Made by a program: the position numbers and the translations under genes. From assembly GCA_020354275.1 (NCBI GenBank), contig CP070645.1, positions 130,387 through 152,901 of the forward strand: a stretch of 22,515 bases of DNA. The letters run 5' to 3'. The DNA comes from Dehalococcoidales bacterium. Its GTDB lineage: Bacteria > Chloroflexota > Dehalococcoidia > Dehalococcoidales > UBA2162. Every line of letters begins with the position of its first letter. Within the stretch, counting starts at the first letter, position 1. Below, in pieces: positions 15,307-22,037 of the stretch. The notes beneath the pieces were generated by a model. It searched no databases, was not told where the DNA came from, and was given only the letters and a program-made list of their open reading frames with translations.

Positions 15307-16557
15307 ATGTCTGAAGAAATAGGAATATCGTGTCAAGATGTGTGGAAGGTTTTCGGGCCAAACCCCGAAAGTGTATTCGACCTTGTTGATTCCGGGGCTA
15401 GTAAGCAGGATGTTCTGGAACAAACGGGGCATGTTATTGCCGTAAAGGAAGTCTCGTTTGATGTACATGAGAACGAGATTTTTGTTGTCATGGGATTATC
15501 CGGGAGCGGTAAGTCCACTCTGGTACGCTGCATTAACCGGCTCATCGAACCCACAAAGGGGAAGATAGCTGTTGACGGGATGGATATAGCTGCCATGAAT
15601 GATAATGAGCTAAGGGAACTCCGTCGCCACAAGCTCAGCATGGTTTTCCAGTACTTCGGGCTCCTTCCTCACCGTTCTGTTGAGGATAATGTCGGGTTCG
15701 GGCTGGAAATCCGTGGCGAGCATGGCCGTAAGAAAGAACAGAGAGTTGCCGAGGCTATCGAACAGGTGGGGCTGAAAGGCTGGGAAAAGAGCCGGATATC
15801 TGAGCTGAGTGGCGGCATGCAGCAGCGAGTTGGCCTGGCCCGGGCTCTGGCGGTAGAATCGGAAATCATCCTCATGGACGAACCCTTCAGTGCGCTGGAC
15901 CCGCTGATCAGGCGGCAGATGCAGGACGAGTTCATTAACATGCGCTCAGAGATGAAGAAGACGGTGGTCTTTATCACTCATGACCTTCTTGAGGCACTGA
16001 AACTGGGAGACCGTGTCGCAATTATGAAGGACGGGGAAATCGTCCAGATTGGTACCCCAGAGGATATTGTGGGCCAGCCGGCTGACGAGTACGTGAGTGA
16101 ATTTGTTAAAGACGTACCCCGGGGCAGGGTGATTCCTGTTCGCAGCATCATGGAAGAACCGATTGTCGTTGTTCGCAGTCAGCAGGATATTGAAACGTGT
16201 GTCAGGGAGATGGGTGACAAGCGGACGCCGGTGGCCTTTGTTGTCGGTCCCTTTAACCGGATAATGGGTATTTTAACCATGAGGGATGCCATTGATGCTG
16301 ACCGCAAGGGACTGAAGACGGTGGGCGAGGCTGTCCGGGAGGAGTTCGCCTCGGTGACTCCAGATTCAATGCTGGAGGATAGCCTTCCTTTGGTTGCAGA
16401 GGGTAATCTACCGGTAGCAGTGATTGATGAAGAAAAACACCTGTTGGGGGTAATTAACCGGGCGACGCTTATTCAGGCAATGCAGGCCGAGGATACTACT
16501 GAAAATAATAACCAGCATAATAATAACCATAATAACCATAATAATAAAAAAGAATAA
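15307..16557 (+). CDS. proV: Glycine betaine/proline-type ABC transporter ATPase with CBS domains
   Basis: 416 residues, the ProV/OpuAA length and layout. It has an N-terminal extension with the family's spacer before the first strand, Walker A GLSGSGKST (63-71), Q-loop VFQYFG (113-118), signature LSGGMQQR (167-174), Walker B IILMDEP (187-193) and switch His225 (FITHD). A CBS-pair region (about 278-395) ends with GVINRATL. In characterised OpuA systems CBS domains sense ionic strength or cyclic-di-AMP and gate uptake; the same role here is inference. Residues 399-416 form an Asn/His-rich tail (see the repeat at 16504-16548). The ATG at 15307 follows GAGG/GAAAG. It is the first gene of the operon, 57 bases before the permease. 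Confidence 0.95.
   Translation: MSEEIGISCQDVWKVFGPNPESVFDLVDSGASKQDVLEQTGHVIAVKEVSFDVHENEIFVVMGLSGSGKSTLVRCINRLIEPTKGKIAVDGMDIAAMNDNELRELRRHKLSMVFQYFGLLPHRSVEDNVGFGLEIRGEHGRKKEQRVAEAIEQVGLKGWEKSRISELSGGMQQRVGLARALAVESEIILMDEPFSALDPLIRRQMQDEFINMRSEMKKTVVFITHDLLEALKLGDRVAIMKDGEIVQIGTPEDIVGQPADEYVSEFVKDVPRGRVIPVRSIMEEPIVVVRSQQDIETCVREMGDKRTPVAFVVGPFNRIMGILTMRDAIDADRKGLKTVGEAVREEFASVTPDSMLEDSLPLVAEGNLPVAVIDEEKHLLGVINRATLIQAMQAEDTTENNNQHNNNHNNHNNKKE
16504..16548 (+). repeat. AAT/AACCAT-rich micro-repeat encoding the proV Asn/His tail
   Basis: An exact tandem nonamer AATAACCAT occurs at 16522-16530 and 16531-16539, flanked by AATAAT units. In frame it encodes mostly Asn and His. The base composition differs sharply from the rest of proV, consistent with slippage expansion close to the stop codon. 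Confidence 0.85.
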
Positions 16558-16614
16558 TCCAGGGCTGGTTTGAAATTCAGACCGACCAAGAACTTATAAG
16601 GTAGTGATATACAT

Positions 16615-17829
16615 ATGCAGGAAGACAAAACAACTGAAATGACGGTACGCAGATCGTGGTGGAAGATAGGCGGTAATGGTGAGACTAATGGGTCAACCTG
16701 GCTGGTCAGAGGGGTAATTCTTTTAGTGGCTATTGCGGTGGTGGTTGGTGTTTTCTTTGGTATGTACGAGCCGTCCGCTACCGCCCAACCCGGCGAGGTA
16801 CTCCTCGGGTTTCCGGAAGATTGGGTGGTTAAATGGGAGCTGATTAAGTGGGTAAATGACGGGTTAGACTGGATAGTGATAAAGGGAGACGTTTTTTTTA
16901 GTGGAATCCGCGATGGTGTTCAGCAATACATACTGAGTCCATTGCGGGATTTCCTTACAATGCAACCAGCTAAAAGTATCGGCGCTATTCATTTTGGTTT
17001 TGACTGGGTTCGGGCCTGCTGGATAATAGTGGTGCTACTGGCCGGGTTCTTGATGTGGTACTTATACCGCAAGTGGTGGGTAGGGCTGCTGACACTGGTG
17101 GCTTTAGGTGCATTGTACTACTGGATACCCTGGTTGGTGGTGGTGGCACTGGTAGGCCTGGTTGCCTGGCGTGTTGTCAGCTTGAAGCTCAGCATAGTAG
17201 TGGTAATTTTCCTGATAGCGATGAACTTCTTCGGGATGACTGACCTGGCCATGGAGACTCTGGCGGTCACTTTCACGGCATCCCTACTATGCATCGTCAT
17301 GGGGGTACCGTTAGGTATTATTGCCGCTACCAGCAACCGCTTTGACAACTTCCTCAGGCCGATACTGGACGGCATGCAGACCATGCCCAGCTTCGTTTAC
17401 CTGGTTCCGGCGTTAATGCTCTTCGGTCTGGGCATGGTACCGGCGGTAATGGCCACGCTGATCTATGCCATCCCGCCGATTATCCGCCTCACCAACCTCG
17501 GTATACGGCAGGTTGATGCACAGGTGGTGGAAGCGTCTAAATCGTTCGGGTCAACTGCTATGCAGCTGCTGGTCAAGGTTCAGGTTCCGCTGGCACTGCC
17601 TACCATCCTGGCCGGACTGAACCAGACTGTCATGATGGCCCTGGCGATGGTGGTTGTCGCTTCAATGATCGGTGCCAAGGGCTTGGGAGTAGAAGTTTTG
17701 ACCGGTATTGGTAGAATCAACCCGGGTCAGGGTCTTATCGGCGGTATAAGCATTGTATTCTTAGCTATTATCCTCGACCGGATCAGCCAGGGCTTTGCCA
17801 AGCAGCCGCAGACATCGGTAACCGGTTAA
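16615..17829 (+). CDS. proW: Glycine betaine/proline-type ABC transporter permease
   Basis: 404 residues, longer than the roughly 354 of E. coli ProW. A short polar N-terminus precedes a first membrane segment (31-50), then an amphipathic Trp-rich stretch (about 66-120). Four closely packed hydrophobic segments follow (about 134-205), then the conserved BPD_transp_1 core from about residue 213. The core holds MQTMPSFVYLVPALMLFGLG (254-273), the EAA coupling loop EASKSFGSTAMQLLVKVQVP (306-325) and MIGAKGLG (351-358), all typical of ProW/OpuAB. It forms the channel with ProV at the membrane. The ATG at 16615 has AAGG some distance upstream. The downstream gap of 174 bases contains the proX1 leader element. 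Confidence 0.95.
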   Translation: MQEDKTTEMTVRRSWWKIGGNGETNGSTWLVRGVILLVAIAVVVGVFFGMYEPSATAQPGEVLLGFPEDWVVKWELIKWVNDGLDWIVIKGDVFFSGIRDGVQQYILSPLRDFLTMQPAKSIGAIHFGFDWVRACWIIVVLLAGFLMWYLYRKWWVGLLTLVALGALYYWIPWLVVVALVGLVAWRVVSLKLSIVVVIFLIAMNFFGMTDLAMETLAVTFTASLLCIVMGVPLGIIAATSNRFDNFLRPILDGMQTMPSFVYLVPALMLFGLGMVPAVMATLIYAIPPIIRLTNLGIRQVDAQVVEASKSFGSTAMQLLVKVQVPLALPTILAGLNQTVMMALAMVVVASMIGAKGLGVEVLTGIGRINPGQGLIGGISIVFLAIILDRISQGFAKQPQTSVTG

Positions 17830-17902
17830 ATCTAAGATCAACTGAATTAAAGCCAGGGGCATATAATACCTAAAATTGTTCAGGACCTAGAGGGATAATA
17901 TG

Positions 17903-17959
17903 AAAAGGGGGTGATGATTGGCTAGCTATCAGGAGCGAGTGTTTTGATAGTGAAACACT
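17903..17959 (+). promoter_or_regulatory. Orphan Shine-Dalgarno tract and hairpin upstream of proX1
   Basis: AAAAGGGGGTGAT (17903-17915) closely resembles the anti-16S sequence. It is followed only by tiny frames (ATG ATT GGC TAG, or a nine-codon frame from TTG at 17918 to TGA at 17947). A stem AGTGTTT/AAACACT (17938-17944 and 17953-17959, extendable by one G-U) follows with no T-run, so it is not a terminator; mRNA processing or stabilisation is possible. Confidence 0.4.
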
Positions 17960-18003
17960 ACTGCTTGATTGATGCACTTATTACAAACAGGAGGTAAATT
18001 GAA

Positions 18004-19044
18004 TTGCTATTTACGAAATTACATTGGAAACAGTGGATGTTTCTGGCAATCACGTTAGTCATGGTCGTTTCTCTGTTTACTGGGTGTGGTGAAGCCGAAG
18101 AAGAAAAGCCCACTATCCTAATCGCTGACAACCAGTATCAATCCATTTGGATCGAGAACGCCATCGCCAAATACATTATTGAGAAAGGTTATGGCTACCC
18201 GACCGAGGAACTTATACTAGATACACCTGTCCTGCTGTTGTCTCTTTCAAACGGGGAAATTCACTTATGCATGGAGATGTGGCACCAGAACTATGTGGAA
18301 TGGTGGGAAGAGCAGACAACGGCTGGCAACATTGAGCCCCTGGCACTCATCCTGGAGGGTGGGCCTCAGTTCTTCATGATTCCACAGTGGGTACATGAGG
18401 AGTACAACATCAACACTATTGATGACATGAAGGACCACTGGGAACTGTTTAAGGACCCCGAAGATCCGACCAAAGGGGCGTTCATCAACAGCAAGATCGG
18501 GTGGAAATGCACTGTGATCAACGAAATCAAGCTGGAAGCCTACGGCTTGACGGATTACTATAACATCCTTACCGCGGGCAGTGCTGGAGCCGCGGATGCC
18601 GTTCTGATGGGTGCTCAGAAGAAGGGCGATCCAGTTTTCGGTTATTATTGGGCACCGACGGCACTGATGGGTATGTACGACTGGTACATCCTGGAAGAGC
18701 CAGAATATGATGAGGAGGTCTGGGCAAAGGTTGTTGCAGCGGTGGATGACGAGTCGTTGAGGCCAGTAGATGAGGCTTGTGAATACCCCAGTCAACCTAT
18801 CCCCATATGCATCCACAGGAGCCTTCGCGATATAGCACCTGATGTGGTGGCTATGCTGGATAAAATGGTCATTGGTCTCGACCGGATTAATAAGACAGCA
18901 GCCTGGGCAGAAGAAAACCAGGTCGGTGATGAATGGGATATAGCGGCTATCTGGTTCCTCAGGGAATATGATAGTCTCTGGAAAACCTGGGTCACTACCG
19001 ATGCTTACAACAAGATAAAGGATGCTTTAGCCAAGGAAGAATAG
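18004..19044 (+). CDS. proX: Glycine betaine/osmolyte-type substrate-binding lipoprotein, copy 1
   Basis: 346 residues from a TTG start. AGGAGG at 17989-17994 with a nine-base gap supports TTG at 18004; the TTG at 17999 is out of frame. Lipoprotein signal: basic/hydrophobic region, lipobox LFTGC, Cys28, then the acidic linker GEAEEEKP. The body is an OpuAC-type periplasmic-binding-fold protein with IWIENAIAKYII, CMEMWHQN, GGPQFFMIPQWV, DYYNILTAGSAGAADA and YYWAPTALMGMYDWY. The Trp/Tyr-rich motifs suit cation-pi capture of a quaternary amine, but the substrate is inferred. It would be tethered outside the membrane and deliver to ProW. It is about 70% identical to copy 2 by eye. Confidence 0.92.
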   Translation: MLFTKLHWKQWMFLAITLVMVVSLFTGCGEAEEEKPTILIADNQYQSIWIENAIAKYIIEKGYGYPTEELILDTPVLLLSLSNGEIHLCMEMWHQNYVEWWEEQTTAGNIEPLALILEGGPQFFMIPQWVHEEYNINTIDDMKDHWELFKDPEDPTKGAFINSKIGWKCTVINEIKLEAYGLTDYYNILTAGSAGAADAVLMGAQKKGDPVFGYYWAPTALMGMYDWYILEEPEYDEEVWAKVVAAVDDESLRPVDEACEYPSQPIPICIHRSLRDIAPDVVAMLDKMVIGLDRINKTAAWAEENQVGDEWDIAAIWFLREYDSLWKTWVTTDAYNKIKDALAKEE

Positions 19045-19101
19045 TAACCGATAATTATCCTGAAAAACAGTTTCCGTTAGATTAAGATATAAGCTATTTT
19101 A

Positions 19102-19161
19102 GGGAGGTGAGTGGTATCGGAATAACAAGTGAATATATTCTGGCGGCAGGGAATTGCCGCT
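19102..19161 (+). promoter_or_regulatory. Orphan Shine-Dalgarno tract and hairpin upstream of proX2
   Basis: GGGAGGTGA (19102-19110) is followed by a four-codon frame GTG GTA TCG GAA TAA. A stem GCGGCA/TGCCGC (19143-19148 and 19155-19160, plus an outer G-U) precedes the true ribosome site AGGAGG at 19178-19183. The order matches the proX1 leader, so the leader was probably duplicated with the gene. Confidence 0.4.
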
Positions 19162-19189
19162 TAAGAAACATAGAAACAGGAGGTAGATA

Positions 19190-20227
19190 GTGCCCAAAAA
19201 ATTACACTGGAAACGATTGATATTTTTATCAGTGACACTGGTGATGGCTGTCTCTCTTTTCATCGGGTGCGGTGAAGCCGAAGAAGAAGAGAAACCATTG
19301 ATCAAGTTCTATGACGGTCAATGGGAGTCTCTCTGGATTGAGAACGCCATTGCTCAGTATATTATTGAGAGAGGCTACGGTTACCCGACGGAGACCGTTG
19401 TGCTGGATACGCCGGTACTGATGGTGTCTCTTCCCAAGGGGGAAATTGATATGTCCCTGGAGACATGGACACAAAATCTTGTGGAATGGTACGAAGAGGA
19501 GACAGCCGCCGGTACCATCGAGCACGTGTCAGATATCCTGGAGGGCGGCCCTCAATTCTTCATGATTCCACAGTGGGTACACGAGGAGTACAACATCAAC
19601 ACTGTTGATGATATGAAAGAACACTGGGAACTGTTTAAGGACCCCGAGGACCCGACCAAGGGAGCCTTCATCAACAGTAAGATCGGCTGGCAATGCACCA
19701 GAATTAATGAGATCAAGATGGAAGCATATGGCCTGACCGATTACTATAATATTATTACCGCGGGGAGTGCCGGGGCCGCCGACGCTGCTATGCTCGGTGC
19801 CCAGAAGAAACACGAACCCGTTTTCGGTTACCACTGGGCACCCACAGCTTTGATGGGCATGTACGACTGGTACGTCCTGGAAGAACCGGAATACGATGAG
19901 GATGTCTGGAATAATGTATACGCCGCTTTGGAAGACGAGTCGTTGCGGCCGGTGGCTGAAGCCTGTGAATACCCCAGTCAACCTCTGGCCAACATTATCT
20001 GGAGCGGCCTTCGGGATAAGGCGCCGGACGTGGTTGCTTTCTTAGAGAAATACGTTATTGGCCTGGACAGGGTCAGCAAGGCGGCTGCCTGGTCGCTGGA
20101 GAACGAGATTTCAGAATACGAAAAAACGGCTATCTGGTTCCTCAGGGAATACGATAGTCTCTGGAAGGCCTGGGTTACCACCGATGCCTACAACAAGATA
20201 AAGACCGCCTTAGCTGCGGAGGATTAA
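19190..20227 (+). CDS. proX: Glycine betaine/osmolyte-type substrate-binding lipoprotein, copy 2
   Basis: 345 residues from a GTG, six bases after AGGAGG. Signal peptide with lipobox LFIGC (Cys27) and an acidic EAEEEEKP linker. The fold and motifs are those of copy 1 (GGPQFFMIPQWV, AGSAGAADA, HWAPTALMGMYDWY, WFLREYDSLWKAW). Differences cluster at likely ligand loops: FYDGQWESLW versus IADNQYQSIW near the N-terminus, SLETWTQNLVEWY versus CMEMWHQNYVEWW in the next motif, and LANIIWSG versus IPICIHRS late in the protein. The two probably share ProV and ProW but bind different osmolytes or with different affinities (inference). Last gene of the operon, closed by the terminator at 20253-20292. Confidence 0.92.
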   Translation: MPKKLHWKRLIFLSVTLVMAVSLFIGCGEAEEEEKPLIKFYDGQWESLWIENAIAQYIIERGYGYPTETVVLDTPVLMVSLPKGEIDMSLETWTQNLVEWYEEETAAGTIEHVSDILEGGPQFFMIPQWVHEEYNINTVDDMKEHWELFKDPEDPTKGAFINSKIGWQCTRINEIKMEAYGLTDYYNIITAGSAGAADAAMLGAQKKHEPVFGYHWAPTALMGMYDWYVLEEPEYDEDVWNNVYAALEDESLRPVAEACEYPSQPLANIIWSGLRDKAPDVVAFLEKYVIGLDRVSKAAAWSLENEISEYEKTAIWFLREYDSLWKAWVTTDAYNKIKTALAAED

Positions 20228-20252
20228 TACTAATATCCTTCTCGCAAAAGCT

Positions 20253-20292
20253 TTACCCCCTGTCGGAGAGTATCTGACAGGGGGTAATTTTT
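20253..20292 (+). terminator. Strong intrinsic terminator of the proVWXX operon
   Basis: A perfect 12-bp stem TTACCCCCTGTC/GACAGGGGGTAA (20253-20264 and 20276-20287), 11-base loop, then TTTTT (20288-20292). It starts 25 bases after the proX2 stop. On the minus strand a shorter AGCTTTT follows, so it could weakly stop the convergent CoA-transferase transcript too. Confidence 0.92.
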
Positions 20293-20351
20293 AGAAAAAG
20301 CTGCTGCGACTAAAGAGGTCTGTTTTAGTAATTATTAAACCCCTAACCTTA

Positions 20352-20376
20352 GTCAATATTCCGATTGACACTTTTT
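20352..20376 (+). terminator. Possible weak backup terminator
   Basis: Stem GTCAAT/ATTGAC (20352-20357 and 20364-20369), 6-base loop, TTTTT after a two-base gap. It is AT-rich with only 6 bp, so low stability; it lies just before the 3' end of the convergent CoA-transferase B gene. Confidence 0.3.
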
Positions 20377-20380
20377 GCTA

Positions 20381-21088
20381 TTATAGCTCGACCTCTTTCA
20401 GGTCGTCGGCCAGTATCAGTGTGGCTTCGGTCAACGACTGAACCTCTTCTGCCGTCCAGTCAGGAGCGACTTCTTTGAGGAGAAGGCCTTCCGGTGTTAC
20501 CTCAATCACCGCCAGGTCGGTGATAATTAAGTCGACGCACTGGCTGGCGCTGAGGGGCATACTCAGCCTTTTAACTATTTTAGGAGTGTCATCCTTGGCG
20601 GTATGGGTCATGGCGACAATCACCCTCTTGGCTCCCCAGGCGAGGTCCATGGAACCACCGATCTGCGGGTAAGGATCTCGGTCACTGGTGCTGTGGATGG
20701 CCAGGTCGCCCTTCTCTGAAACCTGCAGACCTCCCAGAATACTGGTCAGGCGGTGGCTCCTAATCATGGCAAACGATGTCAGTAGATCGAAGAAGGACAT
20801 TCCCGGTGCCGGTGAAAAAGCCCGGGCGCCGGCATCGGACAGATCGGGGTCCCTGGTTTCCATCAGCTCATCAATCAGTTCCGGCTGTTGGGCCAGCTTT
20901 TCCATGTCAGCAAAAGATAGCAGTGGGCCGTAACCGAGTGCCCCGTTTTCAGTCTGAACCTTGACTGTTTCCGGTACGAAAGAAGCACAGAGCTGGGGGA
21001 TACCGATACCCAGATTGCAGTAGTCACCGTCCTTCAGTTCCTTGGCAGCTCTCATCGCCACCAGTTCTTCACTCATTCTCTCTTTCAT
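20381..21088 (-). CDS. 3-oxoacid CoA-transferase family, subunit B
   Basis: 235 residues, the usual B-subunit length. The catalytic glutamate is E47 in QTENGALGYGP, the family's S/T-ENG motif that forms the glutamyl-CoA intermediate. NLGIGIPQL (25-33), the block GMSFFDLLTSFAMIRSHR and the adjoining GGLQVSEKGDLA, and GGSMDLAWGAKRVIVAM are all standard. The heteromeric enzyme moves CoA between an acyl-CoA and a free acid such as acetoacetate, propionate or a branched acid; specificity is not evident. The ATG at 21088 has AAGGAG eight bases upstream and lies 24 bases after the A-subunit stop, so the pair is a translationally adjacent operon. Confidence 0.93.
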   Translation of the reverse strand: MKERMSEELVAMRAAKELKDGDYCNLGIGIPQLCASFVPETVKVQTENGALGYGPLLSFADMEKLAQQPELIDELMETRDPDLSDAGARAFSPAPGMSFFDLLTSFAMIRSHRLTSILGGLQVSEKGDLAIHSTSDRDPYPQIGGSMDLAWGAKRVIVAMTHTAKDDTPKIVKRLSMPLSASQCVDLIITDLAVIEVTPEGLLLKEVAPDWTAEEVQSLTEATLILADDLKEVEL

Positions 21089-21112
21089 TGCCTAATCTCC
21101 TTACTGTTTACC

Positions 21113-21919
21113 TTAACTTTGAGGAGGATTTGCTGACATGGCGGCTTCCGCCTCGATCCTTCTTTTTATTATCATTTTTAAGACTTCGTTGGTCTTGCTT
21201 TCACTGGAAATGTCGTCTTCAGGTATCCTGACGATACGGTCAACATATATACCTGGTGTTACCACCATTTCCGGGTCCAGTTCTCCCGTTTCGACAATAT
21301 CAAATACCTCGACTATGGTTATTTTGGAGGCCATAGCGACAACCGGGTTGGATGCCCGCGAGGTGCCACGGTAGACCAGATTTCCCATCCTGTCCGCCCG
21401 GTGGGCTTTTACCAGCCCGATGTCGGGGCGTATCGGTTTCTGGAACACATACTCTATACCGTCGATAGTCCTCTTTTCCTTGCCCTCTTCAATAACGGTA
21501 TCAACACCAATCGGGCTGTAGATACCGCCTGAACCCATCGCCCCGGCCAGAAACCTTTCTATGTAGATGCCATGCGAACTTGTTTCTATTTCCAGTTCGC
21601 CTTTCTGTACCCGTCCTTCGAAAATATCTTCCTCTTCGGCTAATACGTTCCTGAAGGCCCTGCCACCTATGAATGGTGAGACAACCTTCTTGAGCTGCGG
21701 TAATAGACCGGTCAGGTTGGCCAGTCCTATCTCCTCAAGGGCAGATATACCGGGGATAAAGTTGTTGCAGTAAAGGGTCAGGTCTTTGGCTCCACAGGCC
21801 CTGAGAGCACGCAGCAGGTAGGCTGGCGTACCGGTCAGGCCCCAGGAATTGATGGCGATTGAATAGCCATCTCTGACTTCACTTATTGCTTCTTCTGCAG
21901 TGCATGTCTTATCTTTCAA
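21113..21919 (-). CDS. CoA-transferase family, subunit A
   Basis: 268 residues from a TTG start with AAGGGG seven bases upstream; no in-frame ATG lies nearby. The N-terminal WGLTGTPAYLLRAL corresponds to the family's G-F-G-L-x-G-x-P loop, with Trp and Thr at positions usually Gly or Cys. LTLYCNNF follows as in other A subunits. Later come MGSGGIYSPIGVDTVIEEGK and VKAHRADRMGNLVYRG, typical of the A chain. It pairs with the downstream B subunit, which supplies the catalytic Glu. Slightly larger than many A subunits (about 220-240). 3-Oxoacid transferase is the best label; a glutaconate- or propionate-type transferase remains possible. Confidence 0.9.
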   Translation of the reverse strand: MKDKTCTAEEAISEVRDGYSIAINSWGLTGTPAYLLRALRACGAKDLTLYCNNFIPGISALEEIGLANLTGLLPQLKKVVSPFIGGRAFRNVLAEEEDIFEGRVQKGELEIETSSHGIYIERFLAGAMGSGGIYSPIGVDTVIEEGKEKRTIDGIEYVFQKPIRPDIGLVKAHRADRMGNLVYRGTSRASNPVVAMASKITIVEVFDIVETGELDPEMVVTPGIYVDRIVRIPEDDISSESKTNEVLKMIIKRRIEAEAAMSANPPQS

Positions 21920-21991
21920 CTGAGTACCCCTTTCGTTGGCATGGAAAATGGTGTGCTACCAGTATTATAATCAGTGAAATTAATGAGTTGG

Positions 21992-22021
21992 ATTATATCA
22001 CATTATTATAGGGTATGTAAT
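21992..22021 (-). promoter_or_regulatory. Candidate promoter of the CoA-transferase operon
   Basis: Read on the minus strand: ATTACA (4 of 6), 18-base spacer, perfect TATAAT with an upstream TGA (extended -10). The start would be near 21985, about 66 bases before the TTG at 21919. The -35 lies 17 bases from the divergent EamA gene, so the two may compete for this AT-rich segment. Confidence 0.4.
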
Positions 22022-22037
22022 ATAAAAAGAGGGTAGA

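Noticed and set aside
17862..17867. TATAAT between proW and proX1 as an internal promoter.
   Set aside because: No -35 hexamer resembling consensus at 16-18 bases upstream; AT-rich spacers give such hexamers by chance.
14984..20350. The 12-mer ACCCCTAACCTT occurs at 14984-14995 and 20339-20350, flanking the importer operon like a target-site duplication.
   Set aside because: In a window this size several 12-base matches are expected by chance, the repeats lie well inside the intergenic regions, and there are no transposase genes or terminal inverted repeats.
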